This document shows, piece after piece, positions 34,015-43,383 of a stretch of 64,000 nt of DNA (the stretch's first letter is position 1; every line of letters starts with the position of its first letter). Origin of the DNA: Streptomyces sp. CG4 (GTDB lineage: Bacteria; Actinomycetota; Actinomycetes; Streptomycetales; Streptomycetaceae); assembly GCF_041080655.1 (NCBI RefSeq), contig NZ_CP163525.1, forward strand, positions 5,270,001-5,334,000, given 5' to 3'. Under the pieces are notes generated by a model. That model did not search any database. It was not told the DNA's origin and saw only the letters and a list, made by a program, of their open reading frames with translations. The position numbers were made by a program, and so were the translations under genes.

Positions 34015-34494
34015 ATGACGCTGCCTGTCCGACACCGGCACGGCAGTCTGCTGGAGAGGCCGTTCCACGCCTTCGGCTGGGGTGAGCCCGTCGCCGCCGA
34101 GTTCGATGAGCTGTTCGAGCGCATGAACCGGCTGCTCGAAGGCGCCGCCGCTGCCGCTCCCGCCGCGATGGCCTGGTCCCCCGCGGCCGACATGCGGGAG
34201 ACCGACGACGCCTATGTGATCGAGGCGGAGTTGCCGGGAATCAAGCGGGACGACATCGACATCGAGATGGGCGCGCGCGAGCTGCGCATCACGGGGGAGT
34301 ACAAGGAGCAGGAGCGCGAGGGCGTCCTGCGCCGCAGCACCCGCCGCAGCGGCCGTTTCGAGTACGCGGCCCTGCTGCCCGCCGACGTCAGGTCGGAGGA
34401 GGTCCACGCGACGCTCTGCGACGGCATGCTGACCGTCACCGTACCCAAGGCGCAGGCCACGAAGCCGCGCCACATCGAGATCGCCGAGTCCTGA
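34015..34494 (+). CDS. Small heat shock protein, Hsp20/alpha-crystallin family
   Basis: 159 residues; GGGAGG precedes the ATG. N-terminal helix (FDELFERMNRLLEG), alpha-crystallin domain ~57–150 with ADMRETDDAYVIEAELPGIKRDDIDIE and the GMLTVTVPKA strand; C-terminal extension KPRHIEIAES carries an IEI that matches the IxI oligomer motif. It is an ATP-independent holdase. Located directly next to the right end of the tRNA island, and its 3' end is followed by 15-bp tandem repeats. Confidence 0.95.
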   Translation: MTLPVRHRHGSLLERPFHAFGWGEPVAAEFDELFERMNRLLEGAAAAAPAAMAWSPAADMRETDDAYVIEAELPGIKRDDIDIEMGARELRITGEYKEQEREGVLRRSTRRSGRFEYAALLPADVRSEEVHATLCDGMLTVTVPKAQATKPRHIEIAES

Positions 34495-34565
34495 GGACCG
34501 AGGTTCTGAGGACCGAGGTTCTGAGGACCGAGGTTCTGAGGACTGAGGTTCTGAGGATCGAAAGG
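34491..34565. repeat. 15-bp tandem repeats starting at the hsp20 stop
   Basis: CTGAGGACCGAGGTT occurs three times exactly (34491, 34506, 34521), once with one change (34536) and once partially (34551). The first unit contains the TGA stop. Confidence 0.9.
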
Positions 34566-34646
34566 GGCGTGAGGCGCGCAGGACGGCCCCGCCGGTCGTC
34601 CTGCGCGTTCTGCTCGTCCTGCTCGTCCTGCGTGGAGAGGCCGGCG

Positions 34647-35102
34647 ATGGCCCGCATGGAGGTCCGCGGTGACGACCTGTTCGTCCGTCTGACGTGGCGG
34701 GAACGGGTTGCCGCGCGGCGTGGTGACGTACGGGTGCCGCTCGCCGCGGTGTGCCGGGTGACCGTCGAACCCGCCTGGTGGCGCGCGCTGCGCGGTGACC
34801 CGCGGCGCGGGGTGTGGATTCCCGGGACCCGGTGCGTCGGGACACGCGGCCACCTCGCCGGGGCGGACTTCGTCGTCCTGCGGCCCGGCAGACCCGTCGT
34901 ATGCGTCGAACTGCGCCCCGGTGCCCCGTTCCGCCTCCTCGCCGTCTCCGTGCCGAACCGCTCGGAGGCGGCGGCCACGGCTGCCTCGCTGGTCCGGGCC
35001 GCACCGGAGATCGACGCCTCCACGCCGTGCCGGCAGCCGCTTCCGGTGCCCGACGAGCGCGGCAAGGGCTGGCCGGAGCTTCCGGCTGCCGACGAGAGCT
35101 GA
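34647..35102 (+). CDS. Hypothetical protein (intact paralogue of the island relic)
   Basis: 151 residues from the ATG at 34647 with GGAGAGG upstream. Mostly beta: DLFVRLTWRERVAARRGDVRVPLAAVCRVTVEPAWWR..., a PH-domain-like plan in which GVWIPGTRCVGTR and FVVLRPGRPVVCVEL form successive strands, and a C-terminal helix (SEAAATAASLVRAAP). No catalytic motif. Its degraded copy in the island suggests the family moves with, or recombined into, the element. Confidence 0.75.
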   Translation: MARMEVRGDDLFVRLTWRERVAARRGDVRVPLAAVCRVTVEPAWWRALRGDPRRGVWIPGTRCVGTRGHLAGADFVVLRPGRPVVCVELRPGAPFRLLAVSVPNRSEAAATAASLVRAAPEIDASTPCRQPLPVPDERGKGWPELPAADES

Positions 35103-35117
35103 TCCCCCGATCAAGGC

Positions 35118-35993
35118 TCAGCGAAGCCGGCGCGCGATCTCCAGCTGCCGCTCCTCGACCGGCTGCCCGTCCTCCACGTCCCACAGCGCGTTCTGCAGCA
35201 GCCGGCCCAGCGTCCAGGCACGGGCCCGCTCCCGGTCCAGGCCGAGGACGTCCGTCAGCGCGTCGAAGCGCCGGCGCACCTCGGCCGCCTCGAAACGGTT
35301 GACCAGCGCGGGCCACAGCTCGAAACCCGGATCACCGGCCAGCGGCTTGGGGTCGATGGCCAGCCAGTCGGCGCGCTCGCCGGCGAGGACGTTCTCGAAA
35401 TGCAGATCCCAGTGCAGCAGCCGGTCCCCGGGCTCGGCGACGACCTCACGCACGGCGGCCGCACAGTCCGCGACCAGACGCCGTACCGCCGGGTCCGGAA
35501 TGCGCTCCAACGCCCACGGCGTCTGCTCCAGCATCGCCCCGGCGATGTCCCCGAGCCGACGCATCCCGGGCGGCGCCGGAAAAGAGGTGAGACGAGCCAG
35601 CAGCCGGCCCACGACCAGGACGGCCGCGCGCGTGTCCGCCACGGCGGAGAGCATCCGGGACTCGTCCAGCCGCTCCAGCAGCATCGTGCCCGTCTGCGGA
35701 TCGTGATCCAGCAGCCGTACGGCCCCGGCACCGTCCCACACCCGCAGCGCGACCGGCTCGCCCTCGCTCTCCTCGTCCGGCAGCTGCAGCTTGAGGACGG
35801 CCCGGCCGCCGTCGGCCCGAACCACCGGCAGCACCAGCGCACTGACCCCGTTCATGGCGGGCCCGTCGAGCCGCAGGCGCCAGCGGTCCAGGAAGCCCGC
35901 CGTCAGGTCCGGCAGCCCGGCGATGAAGGCCCGGCCCGCCGGGCCGTTGTACGTCTCCTGCGCTTCCGCGAGATCGGCGGGAATGTCAATCAT
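35118..35993 (-). CDS. Aminoglycoside/hydroxyurea-type antibiotic resistance kinase family protein
   Basis: 291 residues from ATG 35993. Protein-kinase-like fold of the APH(6)/streptomycin 6-kinase group: VLKLQLPDEESEGE in the N-lobe (Lys, Glu), catalytic loop HWDLHFENVL with Asp and Asn, and metal-binding Asp in AIDPKPLAGDPGFELWP. The family phosphorylates aminoglycosides or hydroxyurea; many chromosomal members in Streptomyces have no proven drug substrate. Divergent from the rhomboid-like gene with overlapping upstream frames. Confidence 0.88.
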   Translation of the reverse strand: MIDIPADLAEAQETYNGPAGRAFIAGLPDLTAGFLDRWRLRLDGPAMNGVSALVLPVVRADGGRAVLKLQLPDEESEGEPVALRVWDGAGAVRLLDHDPQTGTMLLERLDESRMLSAVADTRAAVLVVGRLLARLTSFPAPPGMRRLGDIAGAMLEQTPWALERIPDPAVRRLVADCAAAVREVVAEPGDRLLHWDLHFENVLAGERADWLAIDPKPLAGDPGFELWPALVNRFEAAEVRRRFDALTDVLGLDRERARAWTLGRLLQNALWDVEDGQPVEERQLEIARRLR

Positions 35994-36027
35994 GGACCGG
36001 ACGATACTGACGTGCGTGAATCGGCTC

Positions 36028-36681
36028 ATGCGAAATTACCGGGGCCCCGGCGGAGTGTGGGCGTACATCCGCAGCGCTCCGGGCACCTATGTGTGGCTGG
36101 CCGTCCTCTTCATCACCACCGTCGCGCTCCACCAGATGTCACCGGCCTTCGAGCAGCACTTCCTGCGGCAGCGGTCGACCAACATCCACGAGCTGTCCCA
36201 CAACCCGGTGCGCGTCCTCGTCGCGAGCGCCCTGTGGATCGACAGCGGCCACTGGCTCCCGTACGTCCTCCTGTACAGCCTCTTCCACGCACAGGCCGAA
36301 CGCTGGCTCGGCACGCCCCGCTGGCTCGCGGTCTGCGCACTCGCCCACGTCCTGGCCTCACTCATCAGCGAGGGGGCGCTCCTCGTCGCGATCCAGGGCG
36401 GCATGGCCCACCGCTCCGCCGTCAACACCCTCGACATCGGCGTGAGTTACGCACTGGCCGGTGTCATCGCCGTCCTCACCTACCGGATCACGCCCCCCTG
36501 GCGATACCCCTACCTCCTCGCCGTACTGATCTTCTACGGACTGCCACTCGCCGAAGGACCGACCTTCACCGACCTCGGCCACTTCCTCTCCGTCCTCATC
36601 GGCCTGGCCTGCTACCCCCTGGCCAGGGGCCGCGGAAAAGCATGGAATCCGAAGGAGACACTGGCCGCCCTCAGGGGTTAA
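36028..36681 (+). CDS. Rhomboid-like membrane protein
   Basis: 217 residues, ATG 36028 (GTG 36016 possible). Six hydrophobic segments. LFHAQAERWLGTPRWL after TM2 resembles the rhomboid L1-TM2 region; GVSY in TM4 and DLGHFLS in TM6 are in the places of the catalytic Ser and His. The Ser motif is GVSY, not the strict GxSG, so proteolytic activity is uncertain. This actinobacterial group is usually called rhomboid-like. The next gene starts 10 bases after the stop. Confidence 0.75.
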   Translation: MRNYRGPGGVWAYIRSAPGTYVWLAVLFITTVALHQMSPAFEQHFLRQRSTNIHELSHNPVRVLVASALWIDSGHWLPYVLLYSLFHAQAERWLGTPRWLAVCALAHVLASLISEGALLVAIQGGMAHRSAVNTLDIGVSYALAGVIAVLTYRITPPWRYPYLLAVLIFYGLPLAEGPTFTDLGHFLSVLIGLACYPLARGRGKAWNPKETLAALRG

Positions 36682-36691
36682 CGTCCCGGCC

Positions 36692-38098
36692 ATGAGCAGC
36701 TCGGCAAGCAGCGTCGTCAACGGCGGAATCTCCTACTGGTACGCCGACGACGGCCTCCCGCCCGTACGGGAACCCCTGTCCGGCGACGCATCGGCCGACG
36801 TCGCCATCATCGGCGGCGGCTACACCGGCCTCTGGACGGCCTACTACCTGAAGAAGGCCGCCCCCTACCTGCGCATCACCGTCCTGGAACAGAAGTTCTG
36901 CGGCTACGGCGCCTCCGGCCGCAACGGCGGCTGGCTCTACAACGGCATCGCCGGCCGCGGCCGCTACGCCGCACTGCACGGCCACGAGGCCGCCGTACGG
37001 CTGCAGAAGGCCATGAACGACACCGTCGCCGAGGTGATCGCGGTCACCGAGACCGAGCGCATCGACGCCGACATGCACCGGGGCGGCGTCCTCGAAGTGG
37101 CCACCACACCCGCCCAGTTGGCCCGCCTCAAGGCGTTCCACGAGCACGAGCTGTCGTACGGCGAAAAGGACCGCGAACTCTACGGCGCCCGCGAGACCGC
37201 CGAACGGATCCGCATCGCCGACGCCGTCGGCTCCACCTGGACCCCGCACGGCGCCCGACTGCACCCGGCCAAACTGGTCAAAGGCCTCGCGGCCACCGTC
37301 GAATCCCTCGGGGTCACCATCCACGAATCCACCCCGGTGACCGAGATCCGCCCCCGGCACGCCGTCACCCCCTACGGCACGGTCCGCGCCTCCTACGTCC
37401 TGCGCTGCACCGAAGGCTTCACCGCCTCCCTGAAGGGCCAGAAGCGCACCTGGCTCCCCATGAACTCCTCCATGATCGCCACCGAGCCGCTCACCGAGGC
37501 GCAGTGGTCCGCGATCGGCTGGAACGGCCGCGAGGCCCTCGGCGACATGGCCCACGCCTACATGTACGCCCAGCGCACCGCCGACGGCCGCATCGCCCTC
37601 GGCGGCCGCGGCGTCCCGTACCGCTTCGGCTCGCGCACCGACAATGACGGCCGCACCCAGACGGCCACCATCGACGCCCTGCACGAGATCCTCACCCGTT
37701 TCTTCCCGTCCCTCGCGGGCGTGCGCGTGGAGTACGCCTGGTCGGGCGTCCTCGGCGTCCCGCGCGACTGGTGCGCCACCGTCACCCTCGACCGCGCCAC
37801 CGGCCTCGGCTGGGCCGGCGGCTACGTCGGCTCCGGCGTCGCCACCACCAACCTGGCCGGCCGCACCCTGCGCGACCTGGTCCAGCAGGACTCCGGCCAG
37901 GGCGGCCGCACCGAACTGACCGACCTGCCCTGGGTCGACCACAGGGTCCGCACCTGGGAGCCGGAACCTTTCCGCTGGCTCGGCGTCCATGGCATGTATG
38001 CCACGTACCGGACTGCCGACCAGCGGGAACGACGTCGACCGGGGACGGGCTCGTCCCGGCTGGCGAAGATCGCGGACCGGGTGGCGGGGCGGCACTGA
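36692..38098 (+). CDS. FAD-dependent oxidoreductase (DAO family)
   Basis: 468 residues. Rossmann dinucleotide motif IIGGGYTGLWTAYYL near residue 35, the GASGRNGGW segment typical of gamma-glutamylputrescine oxidase-like DAO enzymes, and WSGVLGVPRDWCATV plus WAGGYVGSGVATTNLAGRTL near the end closing the FAD site. It probably oxidises an amine or amino acid with release of hydrogen peroxide. Substrate unknown. Begins 10 bases after the rhomboid-like gene, so they may be co-transcribed. Confidence 0.9.
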   Translation: MSSSASSVVNGGISYWYADDGLPPVREPLSGDASADVAIIGGGYTGLWTAYYLKKAAPYLRITVLEQKFCGYGASGRNGGWLYNGIAGRGRYAALHGHEAAVRLQKAMNDTVAEVIAVTETERIDADMHRGGVLEVATTPAQLARLKAFHEHELSYGEKDRELYGARETAERIRIADAVGSTWTPHGARLHPAKLVKGLAATVESLGVTIHESTPVTEIRPRHAVTPYGTVRASYVLRCTEGFTASLKGQKRTWLPMNSSMIATEPLTEAQWSAIGWNGREALGDMAHAYMYAQRTADGRIALGGRGVPYRFGSRTDNDGRTQTATIDALHEILTRFFPSLAGVRVEYAWSGVLGVPRDWCATVTLDRATGLGWAGGYVGSGVATTNLAGRTLRDLVQQDSGQGGRTELTDLPWVDHRVRTWEPEPFRWLGVHGMYATYRTADQRERRRPGTGSSRLAKIADRVAGRH

Positions 38099-38134
38099 GA
38101 GGACGGCTGTCGTGTGTACGCCCACCCGCCGGCC

Positions 38135-39301
38135 TCAAGCACGCTTGAGATCAACCGTGGTCCGGCCGAGGATCAGGGAGACCGCCGTGACCGCGCTGTT
38201 GAAGGACACCTCCGACAGCACGCCCGGCGCCGCCACCGAGTCGCCCGCGAGATAGACCCCGTCGCCCCGGTCGACGCCGGGCCGGTCCCGCCAGGTGCTC
38301 CCGGGCAGGTCCACGGCCCCGGTACGGCCGTCCGCCACGGCCTCCCGCCGCCAGGTCAGCCGCTGTCGCCAGTCCCGGAACCCCAGATCGAGCAGTTCCT
38401 CGGCGCGGGCCAGCCCGTCGGCGCGGGTCTCGTCCGGCCCGATCGGCAGCTGCGCCTGGACCAGCTGTTCCCCGGCCGGCGCGAGGGTGTGGTCCGGCGC
38501 GGTGCACCGTTCGAACCAGCCGGTGGCGTCGAGGTCGGAGAGGATGAAGGGGTCGCCGCGCCGGGTCCGCAGGGCGAGGTCGAGCAGGACGGTACGGCCG
38601 CTCGGCCAGGTCAGCGAGACGTCGCCGAGCAGCTGCCGGGCGGCGGCCAGGGAGGTCGCGACGATCACGGGTGTGCCGGTGGGCAGTTCGTCGACGCGGG
38701 ACAGCGTCTCGACCCGCACGCCCAGCTTCCAGGCCAGTGCGGCCATCCGCTCGATCAGCGGACCCCAGCCGCCGACCGGGTAGTGCGCCTCCGGCGGCAG
38801 TGTGGTGGCCCGGCGCAGGCGTTCCTGTACGAACGCGGCGGACAGGGCGCCCGGGTCGTGGTGGAAGAGGGCGACGGCCGCGTAGTGGGCGGCGGCGCGG
38901 GCGCCCTCCTCGCCGGCGACACCGGTCGCCCAGCTCTGGAAGTCGGTGTCGACGGGGGCCTGCCGGACGCCGGGGCGCAGCAGTTTCAGCATCCCGAAGG
39001 GCGGGGTGCGGCGCAGGGCGCCGTGGTGGCGCAGCCGCAGCCGGGCGGCGTCCAGGGGCGGGATCGGGGCGAGCGGGCCGATGAGGTCGCGCCGCTTGAG
39101 CCAGGTCCAGTGCGGGCCGCCGTTGTAGAGGGCGTGCGGGCCCTCGTTGGTGCGGTACGGCCCCTCGGCGGTGCGGGCGCGGCCGCCCAGGGTGTGATGG
39201 GCCTCGTACAGGGTGACCTCGGCGCCTGCCTCGGCGGCGGTGATCGCGGCGGTGAGTCCGGCGAAGCCGCCACCGATGACGGTGATGCGGGGCTGGGGCA
39301 T
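38135..39301 (-). CDS. NAD(P)/FAD-dependent oxidoreductase (amine oxidase/phytoene desaturase-like)
   Basis: 388 residues. N-terminal FAD motif ITVIGGGFAGLTAAITAAEAG followed by LYEAHHTLGGRART, the GG doublet typical of flavin monoamine oxidases and phytoene desaturases. Near the C-terminus GVYLAGDSVAAPGVLSEVSF is the conserved FAD-contacting GD motif. Length is short for the family. It stands alone, convergent with the DAO gene. Its substrate is unknown; no carotenoid genes are nearby. Confidence 0.85.
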   Translation of the reverse strand: MPQPRITVIGGGFAGLTAAITAAEAGAEVTLYEAHHTLGGRARTAEGPYRTNEGPHALYNGGPHWTWLKRRDLIGPLAPIPPLDAARLRLRHHGALRRTPPFGMLKLLRPGVRQAPVDTDFQSWATGVAGEEGARAAAHYAAVALFHHDPGALSAAFVQERLRRATTLPPEAHYPVGGWGPLIERMAALAWKLGVRVETLSRVDELPTGTPVIVATSLAAARQLLGDVSLTWPSGRTVLLDLALRTRRGDPFILSDLDATGWFERCTAPDHTLAPAGEQLVQAQLPIGPDETRADGLARAEELLDLGFRDWRQRLTWRREAVADGRTGAVDLPGSTWRDRPGVDRGDGVYLAGDSVAAPGVLSEVSFNSAVTAVSLILGRTTVDLKRA

Positions 39302-39495
39302 GAGGTGGGTCCTCCCTCGGGTCAGGTCATCCGGTCCGTGCGTACGGCGGGTCGGTGCGGCGGATCTGTGTGGCCGGTCCGTACGGCTGCTTGGTCACTG
39401 CGATGGGTCGTGACTACGACGGCGAGGGGGCGCCGGAATGTGACACGGGCCGCGTTTTCCCAGGTCAGGGCGGATTGTCAGTGGTGGGGTGCAGC

Positions 39496-40197
39496 ATGGA
39501 GGGCATGGCGAGGAGAGCGACGGACGGCGGCCGTGCGGCGGGCCGGGCGGGGGTGAAGGGTGCGCGACGGCCGGAGCTGCGGCTGCCGCCCCTGGAGCCG
39601 TGGCAGGGGGGAGAGCTGGAGCCCGACGGGGACTATGACGGGCTGGAGTTCACAGACGCGGACCTGACGGGGCAGGACGGTGTGGGCGCCCGGTTCATGG
39701 ACTGCGCGCTGACGGGCTGCGCGGTGGACGGCACGGCGCTGGGCCGGGCCAGAGTGCTGGACTCGGTCCTGACCGGTCTGCGCGGGGTGGGGACGCATCT
39801 CGCCGAGTCCACGTTCCGGGACGTCGAGCTGATCGACGCCCGGCTGGGCGGCACGCAGTTGCACGGCGCCGTCCTGGAGCGGGTCGTGGTGCGCGGCGGC
39901 AAGATCGACTATCTGAACCTGCGCGAGGCCCGCCTCAAGGACGTCGTGTTCGAGTCCTGTGTCCTGGTCGAGCCGGACTTCGCGGGCGCGCGCCTGGAGC
40001 GGGTGGAGTTCGTCGACTGTGCGCTGAGAGAGGCGGACTTCGGCAGCGCGACGCTGACGGACGTGGACCTGCGCGGGGCCGCTCCGCTGGAGATCGTGCG
40101 CGGGCTGGACCGGCTGTCGGGGGCGGTGATCAGTACGGCCCAACTGCTCGACCTGGCACCGGTGTTGGCGGCGGAACTGGGTATCCGGGTGGAGTGA
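39496..40197 (+). CDS. Pentapeptide-repeat protein
   Basis: 233 residues from ATG 39496. Residues ~75–215 consist of A(D/N)LxX-like pentapeptides (FTDADLTGQDGVGARFMDCALTG; FEGSCVLVEPDFAGARLERVEFVDCALREADF), which form a right-handed quadrilateral helix. Some such proteins (Qnr, MfpA) bind gyrase as DNA mimics; others are of unknown role. Not acidic enough here to claim gyrase mimicry. No close operon partners. Confidence 0.85.
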   Translation: MEGMARRATDGGRAAGRAGVKGARRPELRLPPLEPWQGGELEPDGDYDGLEFTDADLTGQDGVGARFMDCALTGCAVDGTALGRARVLDSVLTGLRGVGTHLAESTFRDVELIDARLGGTQLHGAVLERVVVRGGKIDYLNLREARLKDVVFESCVLVEPDFAGARLERVEFVDCALREADFGSATLTDVDLRGAAPLEIVRGLDRLSGAVISTAQLLDLAPVLAAELGIRVE

Positions 40198-40241
40198 ATC
40201 AGCCGGTCCGGGGACGGCAGCCCCAGGGCCGGCAGGCGGAC

Positions 40242-40742
40242 TTACGGAACCCGGGGAAAGCGGGCCTGCAGTGTCCAGACGGCCGGGTTCTCCGACAGGT
40301 CCTCGTGCAGGTCGGTGAGGTCCGCGAGCAGGTCGTGCAGGAAGTCGCGGGCCTCGCGGCGCAGTTCGGCGTGGGAGAAGGAGAGCGGGGGCTCCTCCGC
40401 CGGCGCCCAGTCGGCGGTGATGTCCACCCAGCCGAAGCGGCGCTCGAAGAGCATGCGGTCGGTGGACTCGGTGAAGTCCAGGTCCGCCCGCTGCGGCCGG
40501 GCGGCGCGGGAGCCCATCGGATCCCGGTCCAGCTGTTCCACGATGTCGCACAGCGCCCACGCGAAGTCGAGCACCGGCACCCATCCCCAGGCTGTGGACA
40601 GCTCCCGGTCGGTCTTGGTGTCCGCGAGATACACGTCACCGCAGAACAGGTCGTGGCGCAGGGCGTGGACGTCCGCGCGGCGGTAGTCGGTCTGCGGGGG
40701 GTCCGGGAACCGGTTGGAGAGGGCGTAGCCGATGTCGAGCAC
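40242..40742 (-). CDS. Conserved hypothetical protein
   Basis: 166 residues, GTG start. Segments YALSNRFPDPPQTDYR, FCGDVYLAD, WGWVPVLDFAWALCDIVEQL and FGWVDITADW suggest a compact alpha/beta protein common in Streptomyces. No signal peptide, membrane segment or catalytic motif was recognised. Divergent from the M1 peptidase gene, 53 bases apart. Confidence 0.7.
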   Translation of the reverse strand: MLDIGYALSNRFPDPPQTDYRRADVHALRHDLFCGDVYLADTKTDRELSTAWGWVPVLDFAWALCDIVEQLDRDPMGSRAARPQRADLDFTESTDRMLFERRFGWVDITADWAPAEEPPLSFSHAELRREARDFLHDLLADLTDLHEDLSENPAVWTLQARFPRVP

Positions 40743-40795
40743 GGAAGAGATGGTGACACGCTTCCCCCTGCACCCCTGAACATAAGATCACTGAC

Positions 40796-42190
40796 ATGTC
40801 CAGATCCGTACGCCTTGTCCCACCCGCCGCGGCCCTGTTCGCCCTCGCTCTCACGACCACCGCATGCGGCGGCGGTGTGCACGGCACCCCGGGCGGCTCC
40901 GGCGTACGCGACCCGTATTTCCCGAAGGCCGGCAACGGCGGCTACGACGTCGACCACTACGACCTCGCCCTCGACTACACCCCCGCAGGCCGCCGTCTCA
41001 CCGGCACGGCGGTCATCACCGCCCGCGCCACCCAGGACCTGTCCGCGTTCAATCTCGACCTCGCCGGGCTGCAGGTGGACTCGGTCACCGTGGAGGGCAG
41101 AAAGGCCCTCTTCGCCCGGGCCGGCCAGGAACTCACCGTGCGCCCGCACGACGACCTGAGCAAGGGCGAGACGTTCCGCACCACCGTCCGCTACTCGGGC
41201 ACTCCGCGCACGCTCACCGACCCCGACGGTTCGAAGGAGGGCTGGCTGCCCACCGCCGACGGCGGTCTCGGCCTCGGCGAACCGGTCGGCTCCATGGCCT
41301 GGTTCCCCGGCAACCACCATCCCTCCGACAAGGCGACCTACGACATCACGGTCACCGTCCCGAAGGGGCTCCAGGCGGTCTCCAACGGCGAGCTGGCGGA
41401 CCAGTCCACCCAGGGCGGCCGTACGAGCTTTCACTGGCACACCGCGCAGCCCATGGCCGGCTATCTCGCCACGGTCGCCGTCGGCCACTACGACATCACC
41501 CGCACCAGGGGCCCGCACGGCCTGCCCATCGTCGCCGCCGTCGACCACGCCGAGGCGAAGGAGAGCAAGGAGGTGCTGGCGAAGCTCTCCGACATCGTCG
41601 ACTGGGAGGAGTACAACTTCGGGCCGTACCCCTTCTCCTCCACCGGCGCGATCGTCACCGGCGACAGCGACGCCGGTTACGCCCTGGAGACCCAGAACCG
41701 GCCGGTCATTCCCGCCGACCAGTTCAACACCGAGACGCTCGTGCACGAACTGGCCCACCAGTGGTACGGCGACTCGGTCACCCCCAGGTCCTGGCAGGAC
41801 ATGTGGCTCAACGAGGGCTTTGCCACCTACGCGGAGTGGCTGTACGGGGAGGACCACGGCGGCGAGAGCGCCCAGCAGACCTTCATGGACCTCTACAACG
41901 GCGACAACGAGGCCATCTGGGCCTACCCGCCGGCGAAGCCGTCGAGCGCGGCCCATATCTCCGACAGCCCCGTCTACCTGCGCGGCGCGATGGTTCTGCA
42001 GAAGATCCGGCAGAAGGTCGGCGACGACACCTTCTACGCCATCATCCAGGGCTGGGCCGCCACCCATCGCTACGGCAACGTGGACACCGCCGACTTCACC
42101 GCGTACGTGGAGAAGAAGGCCCCGGGCCACGACTTCAGTGAGATCTGGAAGGACTGGCTGTACGGAGACGGCAAGCCGGCCCACCCGTGA
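40796..42190 (+). CDS. Secreted M1-family metallopeptidase lipoprotein
   Basis: 464 residues. Lipoprotein signal ending TTTAC (Cys24). M1 aminopeptidase domain with the zinc motif HELAHQW (His317, His321) and distal Glu in WLNEGFATYAEW; the exopeptidase motif GxMxN is replaced by GSMAWFPGNHH, a variant found in short actinobacterial M1 enzymes. The C-terminal helical domain is truncated compared with PepN (about 850 residues). It likely trims peptides outside the cell. Confidence 0.92.
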   Translation: MSRSVRLVPPAAALFALALTTTACGGGVHGTPGGSGVRDPYFPKAGNGGYDVDHYDLALDYTPAGRRLTGTAVITARATQDLSAFNLDLAGLQVDSVTVEGRKALFARAGQELTVRPHDDLSKGETFRTTVRYSGTPRTLTDPDGSKEGWLPTADGGLGLGEPVGSMAWFPGNHHPSDKATYDITVTVPKGLQAVSNGELADQSTQGGRTSFHWHTAQPMAGYLATVAVGHYDITRTRGPHGLPIVAAVDHAEAKESKEVLAKLSDIVDWEEYNFGPYPFSSTGAIVTGDSDAGYALETQNRPVIPADQFNTETLVHELAHQWYGDSVTPRSWQDMWLNEGFATYAEWLYGEDHGGESAQQTFMDLYNGDNEAIWAYPPAKPSSAAHISDSPVYLRGAMVLQKIRQKVGDDTFYAIIQGWAATHRYGNVDTADFTAYVEKKAPGHDFSEIWKDWLYGDGKPAHP

Positions 42191-42220
42191 GGCTCTGGTC
42201 GTGGCTCGGGGCAGCGTCTG

Positions 42221-42796
42221 TCAGACGTTGACGCCGAAGTCCTTGGCGATGCCGACCAGGCCCGAGGCGTAGCCCTGGCCCACGGCGCGGAACTTCCACT
42301 CCGCGCCGTTGCGGTACAGCTCGCCGAAGACCATGGCCGTCTCGGTGGCGGCGTCCTCGGAGAGGTCGTAGCGGGCGATCTCGGCGCCGCCGGCCTGGTT
42401 GACGATGCGGATGTAGGCGTTGCGGACCTGGCCGAAGTTCTGGCCGCGGTTCTCGGCGTCGTAGATGGAGACGGGGAAGACGACCTTGTCGATGTCGGCC
42501 GGGAGCGCGGCCAGGTTGACGTTGATCGCCTCGTCGTCGCCCTCGCCCTGGCCGGTGGTGTTGTCACCGGTGTGGACGATGGAGTTGTCCGGGGTCTGCT
42601 TGTTGTTGAAGAAGACGAAGTGCGCGTCCGAGTAGACCTTGCCCTGCGCGTTCACCGCGATCGCGGAGGCGTCCAGGTCGAAGTCCGTGCCGGTCGTGGT
42701 GCGGACGTCCCAGCCGAGGCCCACGGTGACGGCGGTCAGGCCCGGAGCCTCCTTGGTGAGCGAGACGTTGCCACCCTTGGACAGGCTTACAGCCAT
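42221..42796 (-). CDS. TerD-family protein
   Basis: 191 residues from ATG 42796 (the open frame extends 17 codons more). SLSKGGNVSLTKEAPGLTAVTVGLGWD is the TerD start; calcium-binding acidic residues appear in FDLDASA and DDEAINVNL. TerD proteins bind calcium and belong to tellurite/stress response systems and, in Streptomyces, to development. Single copy here, convergent with the M1 gene. Confidence 0.95.
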   Translation of the reverse strand: MAVSLSKGGNVSLTKEAPGLTAVTVGLGWDVRTTTGTDFDLDASAIAVNAQGKVYSDAHFVFFNNKQTPDNSIVHTGDNTTGQGEGDDEAINVNLAALPADIDKVVFPVSIYDAENRGQNFGQVRNAYIRIVNQAGGAEIARYDLSEDAATETAMVFGELYRNGAEWKFRAVGQGYASGLVGIAKDFGVNV

Positions 42797-42954
42797 GATT
42801 GGGAGTCCTTCCCTTTTAGGTTTCTGTGCCGACGAAGCTACCGTCACCCCGAAGAACGTCGAGTGGGGTCCCGGTGGTTCCGGATCCCTTTACCTTTTTT
42901 ACCGAGAGCGAAAACAGGGTGACGTGAGACGGGCCGCCCGGGAACATGGGAGGC

Positions 42955-43383
42955 ATGTCCGGGCCCTACTTCATCCGTGGCTCGGTCTCGCTTCCCGAGG
43001 CCGAGCTGACGTGGCGTTTCTCCAGGTCGTCAGGGCCCGGCGGACAGCACGTCAACACCAGTGACTCGCAGGTGGAGCTGCGCTTCGACCTCGCCCGCAC
43101 GGAGGCGCTCCCTCCGGTGTGGAAGGAGCGGGCGCTGCAGCGGCTGGCCGGGCGGCTCGTCGACGGGGTCGTCGTCGTACGGTCCTCCGAGCACCGCTCC
43201 CAGTGGCGCAACCGCGAGACCGCCGCCGTGCGCCTCGCCGCGCTGCTCGCGGAGGCCTGCGCGCCCCCGCCGAAGCCGCGCCGGCCGACCCGTATCCCGC
43301 GCGGCATCAACGAACGCCGGCTGCGGGAGAAGAAGCAGCGCTCGGACACCAAGCGGGGCCGCTCCGGCCGGGACTGGACATGA
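42955..43383 (+). CDS. arfB: Alternative ribosome-rescue factor / peptidyl-tRNA hydrolase ArfB
   Basis: 142 residues. The GGQ motif of release factors is present in SSGPGGQHVNTSDSQVEL and the tail is strongly basic (RRLREKKQRSDTKRGRSGRDW), which enters the mRNA channel of stalled ribosomes. Length matches ArfB/YaeJ rather than RF1/RF2. ATG 42946 is an alternative start. It frees nonstop ribosomes in place of or alongside tmRNA. Confidence 0.93.
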   Translation: MSGPYFIRGSVSLPEAELTWRFSRSSGPGGQHVNTSDSQVELRFDLARTEALPPVWKERALQRLAGRLVDGVVVVRSSEHRSQWRNRETAAVRLAALLAEACAPPPKPRRPTRIPRGINERRLREKKQRSDTKRGRSGRDWT

